Source: Virgibacillus proomii
Lineage (GTDB): Bacteria > Bacillota > Bacilli > Bacillales > Amphibacillaceae
Length of the DNA: 64,000 nt
Direction of reading: 5' to 3'
Assembly: GCF_900162615.1 (NCBI RefSeq)
Contig: NZ_FUFN01000008.1
Span: 310,001-374,000, forward strand
How positions within the stretch are numbered: the first letter of the stretch is position 1; every line of letters starts with the position of its first letter. Positions 1 to 10,109 of this stretch are shown in pieces. A program made the position numbers and the translations under genes. Under the pieces are notes generated by a model that was given only the letters and a program-made list of their open reading frames with translations, ran no database searches and had not been told where the DNA came from.

Positions 1-3000
1 TATTTGGTTCTCTGCCCTGATTAGGAAGATTTAAAATAAGGTCAGGTTTCTTTCCATTTCGTAACTTTTCCAACTCATTCCGTTGTTTTTTTATGACCGT
101 AACAGGTAGCCCATGTTCCTGTAAATAAACTGCAGTCCCTTCTGTAGCCAATAGGGAAGCGCCTGCCTGAATACATGCCTGGATCGTTTTAAGGCTATGT
201 GTTTTCATTCGATCTGCTATAGATACGAAGATAGTTGGTGCTTGTTTATCCAGAAATTGATTAACATAAAGCGGGAACAATTTGCTAAAGGCCTGTTGTT
301 TATTTTTGGATATAGCAATAATTTCTCCTGTAGATTTCATCTCCGGCCCCAATAAATGATCAACTCCCTTTAGCTTGGCCGCTGAAAATACTGGTGATTT
401 TACCGTTATAAAAGGCGGCTCCATACATAAACCTAATTGATCAGCTAGATCTGTTAACCTCTTCCCTAACTGTACCTGTACAGCCCATTCTACCATAGGA
501 GTATCGGTTACTTTACTCAAGATAGGCACGGTTCGAGAAGAACGCGGATTGACCTCTAATACATAAACTTTGCCAGCATGGAGGATGAATTGAATATTCA
601 TCATACCGATAATTGGTACCATTTGGGCAATTTTTCGAGTAATAGCAGTAATTTGCTGTTTTTCCGATGGAAGGAGTGACAGTGGTGGAAATACTGCTAA
701 ACTGTCACCAGAATGGACTCCTGCTCTTTCTACATGTTCTACGATGCCTGGAATAATAATATCTTTGCCATCACTAATAACATCAACTTCACACTCTTTT
801 CCCGGAAGGTAGGGATCGATTAACAATGGCCAACAGCGGTCATTTGTATCTTCTTTAATTCTATTAATATACTGCTCTAATTCAGCATGATTATAGCAAA
901 TAAACATCGACTGTCCGCCAATCACATACGATGGGCGAATTAATACAGGAAATCCGAGTTCTTTTGTTGACTCCGTTAACTGCTGTTCGTTTTGTACGAT
1001 ACTGCCTTTCATATGCAAAATGGACCATTCGTCTAATAGTTGATAAAATTGCTCCCGGTCCTCCATTTGATCAATATGCTTGGGAGCTGTTCCTAATATA
1101 GGAACGCCTGCTTCTTCTAATTCGTTTGCTAAATTAATCGCCGTTTGTCCCCCAAACTGAACAAGCACACCGTCTACTTTTTCTTTTTCAATTACGCGCA
1201 GGACGTCCTCAAATTCAAGTGGCTCAAAATAGAGTTTATCTGCAACAGAATAATCGGTGCTTACCGTTTCTGGGTTATTATTAATCACAATGGCTTCATA
1301 ACCGAGTTTTTTCACCGCTAACACAGCATGGACAGAGCAGTAATCAAATTCTACCCCTTGCCCGATTCGAATTGGCCCAGATCCAAGTATTACTATTTTC
1401 TTGCAATTATTTCCAACTTTTACTTCATCACGTCCATGCCAAGTAGAATAGTAGTATGGGGTAATCGCGTTGAATTCTCCAGCACATGTATCGACCAGTT
1501 TATATGCTGGTTTTATTTGCAAATCGTTCAATCGTTTTCTTACCAATTCAGGCTTTGTGTTCATCAGCTTAGCAAGGTGTCTATCACTTAAATTAAATCG
1601 CTTCGCTTGTAACAGTAAAGACTTAGATATACGTAAAATAGAATGTTTTTTTAATTCATTTTCTAAAGCTAAAATTCGCTCTATTTTTGTTAAAAACCAA
1701 ATATCGATTTGAGTAATGGCATGTAAATCTTTTATACTTTTACCGCGCATCATAGCTTCAGCAATTGCAAACAGCCATAAATCATTCGGCTCTTGTATCA
1801 AACATTGTAATTCCGCATCAGATTTTTTCTTTATCCTTGATAAATGTAAACTGTCAACGTCCATTTCCAAGGAGCGAATTGCTTTTTGCAGCGCACCTTC
1901 AAATGTGCGATCAATCGCCATTACTTCTCCGGTTGCCTTCATCTGTGTTCCCAATGTACGATCTGCTTCCGTAAATTTATCGAAAGCAAATCGTGGCAGT
2001 TTGACAGTGATATAATCAAGCGCCGGCTCAAATGACGCATACGTATTTCCAGTGATCGGATTTGCAATTTCATCTAAGTGATAACCAATAGCGCATTTCG
2101 TAGCAATCCGAGCAATGGGATAGCCTGTCGCTTTTGAGGCAAGCGCAGACGAACGGCTGACACGCGGATTAACTTCAATGATATAATAATGATTCGAATT
2201 TGGATCCAAAGCAAACTGAATATTACATGCGCCAACAACTTTTAAAGCTCGAATGACCTTTAATGATGCAGAACGAAGCATTTGATATTGTGTATCAGAT
2301 AAAGTCTGTGAAGGAGCAGTCACCATAGAATCTCCTGTATGAACTCCAACTGGATCCATATTCTCCATATTGCAAATAATGATGCACGTATCATTTTCAT
2401 CTCGCATCACTTCATATTCTATCTCTTTCCAGCCTTTAATACTTTTTTCCACAAGCACTTGATGGATAGGACTTAACTCTAAAGCCGATGGTAGCTGCTC
2501 TAAAAGCTCTGCTGCATTATCAGCAAACCCTCCACCTTCTCCGCCTAATGTATATGCTGGACGTAATATGACAGGAAATCCGATTTGCTTTGCAAATGAG
2601 AGTCCTGCATCTATTGTTTTGACAATCTTTGATTGGCAAACAGGCTCGTTTATATCATGCATTAACTGCCGAAATTGCTCTCTATTTTCTCCTTTTTGAA
2701 TCGAATCTACGGAAGACCCCAACACCTTTACTTGATGTTTTTCAAGTATTCCCCTCTTGTAAAGAGCAATGGTTAAATTTAATCCTGTTTGCCCCCCCAA
2801 AGTACCAATTAAACCATCAGGCTGTTCACGAGCTATAATTGCCTCGACGCTTTCTACAGTCAATGGCTCCATATATACTCTATCGGCAATATGCTTATCA
2901 GTCATCATCGTTGCCGGGTTGTTGTTAACTAAAATAACTTCAATCCCTTCCTCTTTTAGAGCTAGACAGGCTTGCGTACCAGCATAATCAAATTCCGCTG

Positions 3001-3061
3001 CTTGGCCAATTACTATTGGTCCCGAGCCAATAACAAGTACTTTATTTAATGCTTTGCGCAT
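1..3061 (-). CDS. carB: Carbamoyl-phosphate synthase large subunit, partial (3' end beyond the left edge)
   Basis: The large subunit makes carbamoyl phosphate from bicarbonate, ATP and the ammonia delivered by CarA; the product feeds arginine and pyrimidine synthesis. The frame opens at 3061 with MRKALNKVLVIGSGPIVIGQ, the classic CarB N-terminus with its nucleotide-binding loop, followed by EFDYAGTQACLALKEEG. It stays open for 1020 codons to the left edge, where it reads KPDLILNLPNQGREPN, typical of the C-terminal regulatory (MGS-like) domain. Only the last few dozen residues of a family protein of about 1030-1070 residues are missing. The start overlaps the end of carA by 20 bases, so the two are translationally coupled. 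Identity as CarB is very firm; whether it belongs to the arginine or pyrimidine route is discussed under carA. Confidence 0.97.
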   Translation of the reverse strand, partial: MRKALNKVLVIGSGPIVIGQAAEFDYAGTQACLALKEEGIEVILVNNNPATMMTDKHIADRVYMEPLTVESVEAIIAREQPDGLIGTLGGQTGLNLTIALYKRGILEKHQVKVLGSSVDSIQKGENREQFRQLMHDINEPVCQSKIVKTIDAGLSFAKQIGFPVILRPAYTLGGEGGGFADNAAELLEQLPSALELSPIHQVLVEKSIKGWKEIEYEVMRDENDTCIIICNMENMDPVGVHTGDSMVTAPSQTLSDTQYQMLRSASLKVIRALKVVGACNIQFALDPNSNHYYIIEVNPRVSRSSALASKATGYPIARIATKCAIGYHLDEIANPITGNTYASFEPALDYITVKLPRFAFDKFTEADRTLGTQMKATGEVMAIDRTFEGALQKAIRSLEMDVDSLHLSRIKKKSDAELQCLIQEPNDLWLFAIAEAMMRGKSIKDLHAITQIDIWFLTKIERILALENELKKHSILRISKSLLLQAKRFNLSDRHLAKLMNTKPELVRKRLNDLQIKPAYKLVDTCAGEFNAITPYYYSTWHGRDEVKVGNNCKKIVILGSGPIRIGQGVEFDYCSVHAVLAVKKLGYEAIVINNNPETVSTDYSVADKLYFEPLEFEDVLRVIEKEKVDGVLVQFGGQTAINLANELEEAGVPILGTAPKHIDQMEDREQFYQLLDEWSILHMKGSIVQNEQQLTESTKELGFPVLIRPSYVIGGQSMFICYNHAELEQYINRIKEDTNDRCWPLLIDPYLPGKECEVDVISDGKDIIIPGIVEHVERAGVHSGDSLAVFPPLSLLPSEKQQITAITRKIAQMVPIIGMMNIQFILHAGKVYVLEVNPRSSRTVPILSKVTDTPMVEWAVQVQLGKRLTDLADQLGLCMEPPFITVKSPVFSAAKLKGVDHLLGPEMKSTGEIIAISKNKQQAFSKLFPLYVNQFLDKQAPTIFVSIADRMKTHSLKTIQACIQAGASLLATEGTAVYLQEHGLPVTVIKKQRNELEKLRNGKKPDLILNLPNQGREPN

Positions 3062-4136
3062 AAGTGATTCCTCCCAGATGTCTTACCTGTTCCATAAACT
3101 CTGTCATGATATATGCCGTATCACTCGGACCGGGATGAGACTCTGGGTGAAATTGGACTGTGGTAATCGGTAAAAAATGGTGCTTCATTCCTTCAATCGT
3201 TCCATCATTAACATGTTGAAAAAGCGGTAGAAATATCGTAGGATCGATACTGTCTTTTCTTACTACATAGCCATGATTCTGCGATGTTATTTTCACCTTT
3301 CCCGTTAGTAAATCTTTTACCGGATGATTGGAACCGCGATGTCCAAATGGCAGCTTTTCTGTATCTGCTCCATACGCTAAAGCAATTAGTTGATGGCCCA
3401 AACAAATTCCTAGTGTTGGATAGTTTTCCGTTAATTTTTTTACAACTGGAAAGTATAGCTGTAATTCTTTCGGATTGCCAGGACCGTTACTAATAATAAT
3501 TCCATCTGGATTTAGCGCTTGAATCGATGCAGATTTTTCACTAAAAGGCATAATCGTTACTTTACAATGATGGTTTAATAGTCCCTCTACAATAGATTTT
3601 TTATAACCAAAATCTAAGACAACAATATGACAATCTCCCTTTCCGAGTTGAATTGGCTGCTTAACACTTACTTTTTGTACTAGATGTTTCGTATTAGGTA
3701 TCGAAAATGAATATTTATAATCTGGAAAGGCTTTTTCCAATACAATTCTCCCTTTTACCGTTCGTCGCTTTCTTATCACAGCAACAAGTGCTCGTGTATC
3801 TACATTTTTTAAACCTGGAATACGATTCTGCTTCAACTCTTCAGATAACGTTGTTTTTGCTTGAAAATGACTGGGTTTATCACATAGATCATTGATAATA
3901 ACACCTGCAATTTGCAGACGATCACTTTCTATATTAATGGAATTCATCCCGTAGTTCCCTACAATTGGATATGTCAAAGTAATGATTTGTCCAGCATATG
4001 AAGGGTCTGTAAATATTTCTTGGTAACCCGTCATGCTTGTATTAAAAACAACTTCACCAGTTACTTCACTTTCATAACCCAGCCAATCTCCTGTGAATAC
4101 TTCTCCTGTTTCTAACACCAGTTGCCCCTTAGTCAT
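3042..4136 (-). CDS. carA: Carbamoyl-phosphate synthase small (glutaminase) subunit
   Basis: This subunit hydrolyses glutamine and channels ammonia to CarB. The 364 residues show the CarA-specific N-terminal domain (FNTSMTGYQEIFTDPSYAG, about residues 31-49) and a class I glutamine amidotransferase domain with the nucleophile in GICLGHQ (C245) and the His-Glu pair in QFHPES (H330, E332). The start at 4136 follows a strong AGGTGGAGGAG ribosome site. The gene precedes carB with a 20-base overlap. No pyr genes and no PyrR-type leader with attenuator hairpins are present: the likely promoter lies only about 40 bases upstream and a possible ARG box flanks it. This favours the arginine-regulated paralogue (inference), although the protein length (364) equals that of B. 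subtilis PyrAA. Confidence 0.96.
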   Translation of the reverse strand: MTKGQLVLETGEVFTGDWLGYESEVTGEVVFNTSMTGYQEIFTDPSYAGQIITLTYPIVGNYGMNSINIESDRLQIAGVIINDLCDKPSHFQAKTTLSEELKQNRIPGLKNVDTRALVAVIRKRRTVKGRIVLEKAFPDYKYSFSIPNTKHLVQKVSVKQPIQLGKGDCHIVVLDFGYKKSIVEGLLNHHCKVTIMPFSEKSASIQALNPDGIIISNGPGNPKELQLYFPVVKKLTENYPTLGICLGHQLIALAYGADTEKLPFGHRGSNHPVKDLLTGKVKITSQNHGYVVRKDSIDPTIFLPLFQHVNDGTIEGMKHHFLPITTVQFHPESHPGPSDTAYIMTEFMEQVRHLGGITYAQSIK

Positions 4137-4175
4137 TCTCCTCCACCTCTTCGATTCGGATTGTAATTATTCATT

Positions 4176-4243
4176 ATTATAGTAATACTTCACAACATAT
4201 TCAAGTATATTTATAAATTTTAATTAATATTTATACATTTTAT
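4176..4243 (-). promoter_or_regulatory. carAB promoter with a possible ARG (AhrC/ArgR) box
   Basis: On the minus strand TTGAAT (4199-4204) and TATAAT (4176-4181) are separated by exactly 17 bases, a near-consensus SigA promoter. Just upstream, ATGTATAAATATTAAT (around 4224-4239) resembles the half-site pattern of Bacillus arginine-repressor boxes. The promoter is a direct sequence match; the operator is inference from similarity and from the surrounding AT-rich DNA, which makes chance matches easy. Confidence 0.55.
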
Positions 4244-4564
4244 AACTGCTTTATGTAATTATTAGTCAAGTGGCTATGATAATTGCTTAACATCTATTTT
4301 TTGTTATCATTTGAATTTGAGTAGCTTATTCATTTATCAGCATTTGAAACAATTCATTACCTTCATGCTGTAAAAAAATAATTTTCGCTATATGCATTTT
4401 TAAATTAAATTAAGAAAAGGCACATCGCTAAATAGTGATGTACCGTGAACATTATCTATATGCGTCATGAAAGACATATATTAATTTACCTCTTTCCTAT
4501 CATGACGCAAAGTAAAAACTCGCCTTTAGCCCGTATCTAAGTTAGCCAATTCATCCAGCACAAC
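4244..4564. other. Non-coding spacer with two hairpins
   Basis: No gene is visible. Two inverted repeats occur: ACATC/GATGT around 4422-4441 and a 9-bp perfect pair GCGTCATGA/TCATGACGC at 4462-4470 and 4500-4508. Neither has a convincing T-run, so terminator function is uncertain. Confidence 0.4.
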
Positions 4565-4653
4565 AGGACAAGGTAAGCTTCTTGAATAAACATCGCACGC
4601 AGAAAAGTGCTTTTCTTTTCAAGGACAAGGTAAGCTTCTTGAATAAACATCGC
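4565..4653 (+). repeat. Direct repeat pair related to the R5/composite family
   Basis: A block of about 31 bases beginning AGGACAAGGTAAGCTTC and ending AAACATCGC occurs perfectly at 4565 and again at 4622. The same motif (GACAAGG.AAGCTTCTTGAAT) recurs inside the composite repeats near 39175 and, reversed, near 47770. The following bases 4690-4730 (minus strand) contain the GTACAAACTGAAGAACTTC motif that opens those composite repeats. Confidence 0.7.
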
Positions 4654-4781
4654 GGTTCAGGACAAGTAAGAATTCTTTTGAATATGTTCATTCTTTATCT
4701 TGTCAGAAGTTCTTCAGTTTGTACGTCACAAACCGAAGCAATTGCATATTTTTATCAGTAAGGATGAAATGAATTTTCACT

Positions 4782-5738
4782 TTATTGTGATATATATTGG
4801 TTTAAAAATTGATTTAACCGCTTGATGTACTCGTCTTTATGTGTTACAAAAGCTTCGCCATGACCTGCTCCGTCAAAAGTAACGATTTCTTTCGGACTGT
4901 TCGTATGTTCATATAATTCCTTACTCATTCGTGTTGGCACAAATGTATCGGCATTGCCATGAATATACAATATAGGCACCTTTGCTTTTTCCACTTGTTT
5001 AACGGCTGATGCTTCCTGCAAACCATACCCTGCACGAATTTTAGAAACAATGCTGGTACTTGGTAAAAGAGGAAACGCAGGCAAGTGAAACATCCGTTCC
5101 ATTTGATAATCGAACATATCGTATACACTAGTGTAGGGACTATCTGCTACAATCGCTTTTACATTATCAGGAAGCTTCTCACCACTTGTCATTAAAACCG
5201 CTGCTGCTCCCATGGAAACACCGTGTAAAACAATTTCAGTATTTTCGCCTTGCTCTTTAATTACTTTATTAATCCAATCGACATAATCCTTACGATCATG
5301 CCAGCCAAATCCAATATAATCTCCTTCACTTTCGCCATGTCCTCTTAAATCAGCCGTAAACACATTATAGCCTAAATTTTCATAATAATATTGCCCAAAC
5401 ATGCCCATATCCGTAGCTCTTCCCAAGTATCCATGCGCAAAAATAACCGTTTTGTTAGTTTCCTTTTTTGCCTTTAAATAATAACCTTGTAATTGGAGAC
5501 CATCAAAAGACATTATTTCCCATCTAGTAAAATTCTGATTTCGCACCCAATCTCTCCAATCCCCTTCAAGCATTTCATCCAATGCTTCGGCAGAAACTTC
5601 AAGATCATTATTTCCTTGAAGGAAATCTTTTTCATTACGGGCAATAGCTAAACGATAAAAATAAAAACTAACAATTATATCAATTACTAATAAAATCACA
5701 ATGAAACCTATTCCTATTCGAATCCACTTTTTCTTCAA
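4782..5738 (-). CDS. Membrane-anchored alpha/beta hydrolase (YqkD-like)
   Basis: A 318-residue serine hydrolase of unknown substrate. An N-terminal hydrophobic segment (residues 7-28) is preceded by KKKWIR and probably anchors the protein with the catalytic domain outside. The hydrolase domain has the oxyanion HG (102-103), the nucleophile elbow GVSMG (S175), a probable acid D264 in GNADTFVP and the histidine H293 in AGHGEAF, so the triad is complete. The layout, including FPLLP before a lid segment, recalls B. subtilis YqkD. It stands alone between repeat-rich DNA and the YhgE gene. Family assignment is firm; function is not known. Confidence 0.85.
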   Translation of the reverse strand: MKKKWIRIGIGFIVILLVIDIIVSFYFYRLAIARNEKDFLQGNNDLEVSAEALDEMLEGDWRDWVRNQNFTRWEIMSFDGLQLQGYYLKAKKETNKTVIFAHGYLGRATDMGMFGQYYYENLGYNVFTADLRGHGESEGDYIGFGWHDRKDYVDWINKVIKEQGENTEIVLHGVSMGAAAVLMTSGEKLPDNVKAIVADSPYTSVYDMFDYQMERMFHLPAFPLLPSTSIVSKIRAGYGLQEASAVKQVEKAKVPILYIHGNADTFVPTRMSKELYEHTNSPKEIVTFDGAGHGEAFVTHKDEYIKRLNQFLNQYISQ

Positions 5739-6017
5739 ACCGACTTCCCACCTTTTTTCACCTTATCTCTTTATTATATAGGTAAAAAGGCTTGTATGAA
5801 ACTAGCATTCCATTGGTACTTGTTGACAATCCTATACTATTGACATACAGCTTTTAACAACTTTAAATTAGAATATTTAAACCTTTATACTATAAAAAAA
5901 CTTACCTTTATAGGTTTAGGTCGATTTGTTTCTACCCAACTGTAGATTGTTTTTTTACTTATAGTGATGACATTTTACATATATAACAATGAATAGCTTG
6001 ATATCCCCTTCCTATAT

Positions 6018-6065
6018 AAAAACCCCTATTTAAACGATAATATAAACCGTTTAAATAGGGGTTTT
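6018..6065 (-). terminator. Rho-independent terminator after the YhgE-like gene
   Basis: A perfect 18-bp stem (AAAACCCCTATTTAAACG and its complement) with an 11-base loop, followed on the minus strand by TTTTTATA. It begins about 20 bases after the stop codon at 6084. Confidence 0.9.
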
Positions 6066-6083
6066 ACAGCGACTAGAACTTGA

Positions 6084-8297
6084 CTAATGAAACAACCCGG
6101 ATTCTTCCGATTTTTTCTTTAACTTAATTATATGCCTGAAAATGACTGGTTTTAAAAATGCACCAATAACAATCGCGCCTCCACCAAACAGAGAAAGGTA
6201 GAAAATATCCTTTAGCGCTCGTTCCCAAACAATTCCACCAATCGATTCCCGCATTAAATCAATGGCATACGTAAACGGAAGAAAAGGATTGATGAATTGG
6301 AAAAACTCCGGTAATAATACAACTGGATATGTTCCTCCAGAACCAGCTATTTGCAGCACTAAGAATACAATGACGATTGCCTTACCAACATCACCAAACA
6401 CAGATACAGTTGTATAGATAATTAACATAAATATGATGCTAATTAATAATCCAAATACGAGGAACCAATATGGATGAGCTGCATTTACCTTCAATATAAT
6501 AAGATCACCAATTGTCACAATTATAGTCTGCAATATACCAATTGTCATAAATGTATACATTCGGCCAAAATACATTTGTCTTCCGGTATAATCTACTTTA
6601 TCATGCACATCTGTTGCCAAGAGGGAAATTAGTAGAAGTCCCCCTACCCAAATAGCTAAAACAGTATAGAACGGCGTCATCCCTGTTCCATAGTTTTCAA
6701 TTGGAAAAATTTTATTTTCGTTCAGTTTAACAGGCTCTTCAAAGAAGCTTCTTTCTGCATTCGGATCATTTTGCAGCAGTTTTATAATCTCATTAATATC
6801 TACTTCCCCTTTAATACTGCGAATTCTATCTGCGAGTTCATTTACTTTACTATTAACATAAGGGAATTCACCTAATACATACTTAATAACATCTTTGCCT
6901 TTTCCTAAATTCTTTTCTGTATTACCTAAAATACTTTCAATTTCTGGTATCATCCCTTGGATATCAACTAAAATATTCCGTGCTTTAGACAATGTTGCTT
7001 GTGCACGATTAATTTCATTCATCACTGTCGGCTCAATTGTTTCTTTATATTCTTTTAAAAATGCATCGATATTCGTCGACGTATTTTCTGATAGTTGTTG
7101 TAGGTCACCAATTACTGCTGATACTTCTGTTTCTTTATTATTGATAAACTCAACAACTTCACTATTTTTCTGTTTGATACTTGCTAATTCGTCTTTAATC
7201 ATGGTTAACCGTTCTAGCGCTTGGTCTATTTTCTGTTGATTTATCTCTTGACTGTTTATGGATTGATTATTGTTTGAATCTTTGTCCTGAGTATTCTCTG
7301 TTTGTTTCTTTAATTGTTCTAATGCTTGCTGAACCGTCTCTATTTTGTTGATTCCTTCATTAATACCTTGATTTATTTGATCTGTTAGCTCTTTACTATT
7401 ACCAAAATCAAGATCCAAGTTTTGAATATCTTTAATAAACGAATTAGTCTTCTTAGCAATTTCCTGCACTCGTTGCAAATCCTGTTCAATCTTTGGAGCC
7501 ATCTTATCTAAGCGATTCTCTGCCTTATTTAAAAATTCTGTAGTATTATCGATCGTAGTTAACCCGTTATTTGTAACATCTTTTGCATCAGGGATAAGGT
7601 CTTGGGCTTTATCGATCATACCCTGTGCACGATCGGCATCGGATAATGATTGATTCAAAAGATCATTAATTTCCGGTAAATTTTTTTCCATTTCAAACAC
7701 ATAGTTTTCAAATCGCTGTATATCAGGTAAATCTTTTTCTAATTCAATACCTAAATCATTAAATATGTCAAAAATAACCCCGTTTACAGTAGAAGTAAAA
7801 CTACTACTAATTTTTTCAACAATGACGGAGGCGCCTTTTTGCGTAATCTTTGGTGCAATTGCATTTGTTTTTTCATTTACGTAATACTCGACATTCGCTT
7901 TTTTGGGGTGATCATCTATCACCGTTCCTAGTCTTTTCGAAAAATTTTCTGGAATGATGATAACAGCGAAGTAATTTCCATACTCTAATTCGTCTAAGGC
8001 TGCTTTCCGATCGGTAAACTTCCAATCCATTGACTTATTTTCTTTCAATGTCTTTACTAATTCATCTCCAACATGAATTTCCTCACCACGAACAGTCGCA
8101 CCTTTATCTTCATTCACTACGCCAATAGGAAGTTGATCGGTTTTACCATACGGATCCCAGGAAGCCTTAATATTAAACCAAGCGTAAAAAGATGGGAGAA
8201 CAATTAACCCTCCGATGATAATTGCAGCAACCCAGTTTTTACTTAGATTTTTAATATCTGTAGAAAAAATTCGCCATATGTTTTTCATGTGTGTCAC
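6084..8297 (-). CDS. YhgE/Pip-family membrane protein
   Basis: A 737-residue integral membrane protein of the YhgE/phage-infection-protein family, related to ABC-2-type permeases. One membrane segment lies near residues 22-41. A large extracytoplasmic part follows, with the conserved PIGVVNEDKGA motif and a long coiled-coil-like region rich in Gln, Glu, Lys and Asn (about residues 190-510). At least five membrane segments form the C-terminal 190 residues. The frame opens with GTG at 8297 close to AGAAGG; an ATG three codons later is the alternative. A terminator follows. Homologues are often controlled by a TetR-type repressor, and an operator-like palindrome lies just upstream, but no regulator gene is adjacent. 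Precise role unknown. Confidence 0.88.
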   Translation of the reverse strand: MTHMKNIWRIFSTDIKNLSKNWVAAIIIGGLIVLPSFYAWFNIKASWDPYGKTDQLPIGVVNEDKGATVRGEEIHVGDELVKTLKENKSMDWKFTDRKAALDELEYGNYFAVIIIPENFSKRLGTVIDDHPKKANVEYYVNEKTNAIAPKITQKGASVIVEKISSSFTSTVNGVIFDIFNDLGIELEKDLPDIQRFENYVFEMEKNLPEINDLLNQSLSDADRAQGMIDKAQDLIPDAKDVTNNGLTTIDNTTEFLNKAENRLDKMAPKIEQDLQRVQEIAKKTNSFIKDIQNLDLDFGNSKELTDQINQGINEGINKIETVQQALEQLKKQTENTQDKDSNNNQSINSQEINQQKIDQALERLTMIKDELASIKQKNSEVVEFINNKETEVSAVIGDLQQLSENTSTNIDAFLKEYKETIEPTVMNEINRAQATLSKARNILVDIQGMIPEIESILGNTEKNLGKGKDVIKYVLGEFPYVNSKVNELADRIRSIKGEVDINEIIKLLQNDPNAERSFFEEPVKLNENKIFPIENYGTGMTPFYTVLAIWVGGLLLISLLATDVHDKVDYTGRQMYFGRMYTFMTIGILQTIIVTIGDLIILKVNAAHPYWFLVFGLLISIIFMLIIYTTVSVFGDVGKAIVIVFLVLQIAGSGGTYPVVLLPEFFQFINPFLPFTYAIDLMRESIGGIVWERALKDIFYLSLFGGGAIVIGAFLKPVIFRHIIKLKKKSEESGLFH

Positions 8298-8314
8298 TCA
8301 ACCTTCTGCCATAA

Positions 8315-8330
8315 ATGAATACTCGTTCAT
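8315..8330 (-). promoter_or_regulatory. Operator-like palindrome upstream of the YhgE-like gene
   Basis: ATGAA and TTCAT are arranged as an inverted repeat (8315-8319 and 8326-8330), 18 bases before the GTG start. The TGAAT..TTCA pattern fits TetR-family operators. The regulator itself is not in this window, so this is inference. Confidence 0.4.
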
Positions 8331-8682
8331 TTTTTTGCTTAAAAAAACTAATATAATGGATTATAACAACGTTAAGCAATTAAAGCCAGTCAAGAGCAAA
8401 AGTAAGGTAATTTACAATTTTCATACGAATAGTGAATAGCAACAAACAAATGTTATATAGCCAGAAATTATCCTAATTAAACATCAATTGTTTAATAAAT
8501 ATGATTCTAAAAATACAGATATTATTATGTAATTCAGGCGTCCTTTAGTCATTCTCTAAAGTACGGCGAATTTTTGGATGTATCATTCTTACCAAGATTT
8601 TCCCCTTTTTATATAGTAAAATATTCATTTCATGAAAGAGAAAACTCTACCAGCTCAAGCCTTTTTTGCTGCACCTTAACAT

Positions 8683-8781
8683 TAGAAAAAATTGGCTTGT
8701 CGCCAAGTCTTTAGCGAAAGCTGTAGTTTTTCTTATATTATAAACCTTAAAACTTTATACTTTCCTATAGTATGAAAAAAG
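8683..8781 (+). repeat. R2 repeat, uninterrupted copy
   Basis: About 100 bp with the perfect hairpin TTGGC/GCCAA near the left end, then GTAGTTTTTCTTAT, TATAAA and the tail TTTATACTTTCCTATAGTATG. A second uninterrupted copy lies at 35341. At 18144, 22359 and 26650 the same sequence is split by R1 at the TATAAA position. The remaining DNA of the 690-base gap (8298-8986) shows no gene. Confidence 0.8.
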
Positions 8782-8986
8782 CGCTTTAAATAAGCCCTTT
8801 TTTCTCCTGTCTCTATCATTTATTCTTTAGACATACTTAAATATGTCGTCTTTCCATTAAGTGTATTCCGACACTAATCATTACAACCCCCATTAATAAA
8901 TTAAAAGAAATTGTACATAACTTATACTAAATGGAGTGGATTTGCTGGTAAATATAGCCCCTTTTCTTTTATACATAAATAAAAAC

Positions 8987-9829
8987 TTAATCAACTTTTT
9001 GAATCGTTATTTTCCAGCTTGTCCCTGTACCAATATGGTAGGCTTTAGCAAATGACCCTTGATTTAATGCAACAGCCAATTTATCCAAAGAGTTTACATA
9101 CATCAATGGTTCTCCTAAATGAGTTTTGGCGAAAGAACGTGCAAATAGCATTTTATTTTTATACACATCTTTATCATGGTGAGCAATCGTCACTTGTAAT
9201 GTATCTCCATAGCGGAATCCTGCTTCTTTAAATAAACTGCGATCAATATTCGTCCACAAATTTCCAAATCGTACATCTAATATATCAATACATCCTTCAA
9301 TTATTCCATGATTATTTCTAGCAGTTTCTTTTGTTAAACAAACGATATGATCCACATTCACTTTCGGCCCTACTTCTTCATAAGAGATCACATCAGATGC
9401 AAGTCTTGCAGCGGTATATGCATATACATCACGCCCATGAAACGTATGGGACTCTCCTGAACAAGGCAAACGATTTATTTTTTCATCAATTATCCGCGCT
9501 TCTTTTAATCCAATATGTGCTTTCACATGAGTAAGTGTTCCATTATTTGGTGTTACAATATATTGATTTTCATTCGTTTTTACGGCGACACTCCATCTGT
9601 CTGTTCCAACACCTGGATCTACAACTGATACGAATACCGTTTTCTCAGGCCAATATGGAACTGTTTGATACAATCGATAGGAGGCTTCCCAAATATTATA
9701 CGGGGATATATCGTGGGTTAAGTCAAAGATTCGAATGCTTGGATTCACTGAATTGGCAACACCATACATAGCACTAACCGCACCATCACTTAATCCAAAA
9801 TCTGTTTGCAACACTAAATGTTTCATCAT
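8987..9829 (-). CDS. SAM hydrolase / SAM hydroxide adenosyltransferase family (DUF62)
   Basis: The 280-residue product belongs to the family that cleaves S-adenosylmethionine with water (or, in specialised members, chloride or fluoride) to adenosine and methionine. It begins LVLQTDFGLSDGAVSAMYG, with the family aspartate in TDFG, and contains SVVDPGVGT, VTPNNGTLT and a GRDVYAYTAA segment typical of the two-domain fold. It starts at 9829 behind GGAGGG, with ATG doubled (MMKH). A T-box leader whose specifier reads AUG (Met) lies about 410 bases upstream on the same strand, which would suit a SAM-related gene. Activity is assigned by family only. Confidence 0.85.
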   Translation of the reverse strand: MMKHLVLQTDFGLSDGAVSAMYGVANSVNPSIRIFDLTHDISPYNIWEASYRLYQTVPYWPEKTVFVSVVDPGVGTDRWSVAVKTNENQYIVTPNNGTLTHVKAHIGLKEARIIDEKINRLPCSGESHTFHGRDVYAYTAARLASDVISYEEVGPKVNVDHIVCLTKETARNNHGIIEGCIDILDVRFGNLWTNIDRSLFKEAGFRYGDTLQVTIAHHDKDVYKNKMLFARSFAKTHLGEPLMYVNSLDKLAVALNQGSFAKAYHIGTGTSWKITIQKVD

Positions 9830-9876
9830 TTCTATCCCTCCAAATTATATTTCTATCAAAATCTTGAATCCTTATA

Positions 9877-9897
9877 AAGTGAAACTCCATTCAACGG
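9877..9897 (+). repeat. R1 left-end fragment
   Basis: The sequence ATA-AAGTGAAACTCCATTC matches the left end of R1 and sits in the usual ATA context, but the rest of the element is not recognisable. It lies in the putative leader of the DUF62 gene. Confidence 0.5.
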
Positions 9898-10109
9898 GGC
9901 TTATTCCCTCAAAATGGAACAAAGGTGGTGTTTCTTGTCTGCTGCAACACCACTAGTACATACTATGAGTCAAGTTCATACCGAATAGTTTTGAATGGAG
10001 CAGCGTATGCAGTTCGGCTTCTCTTTTCATTAGAAATTAGCTTTTAAAGTCAGTATTACCTTTTTATTCAAAACTTGAAACTTTTTTAACTCTAACTAAT
10101 TTCCAAAGT

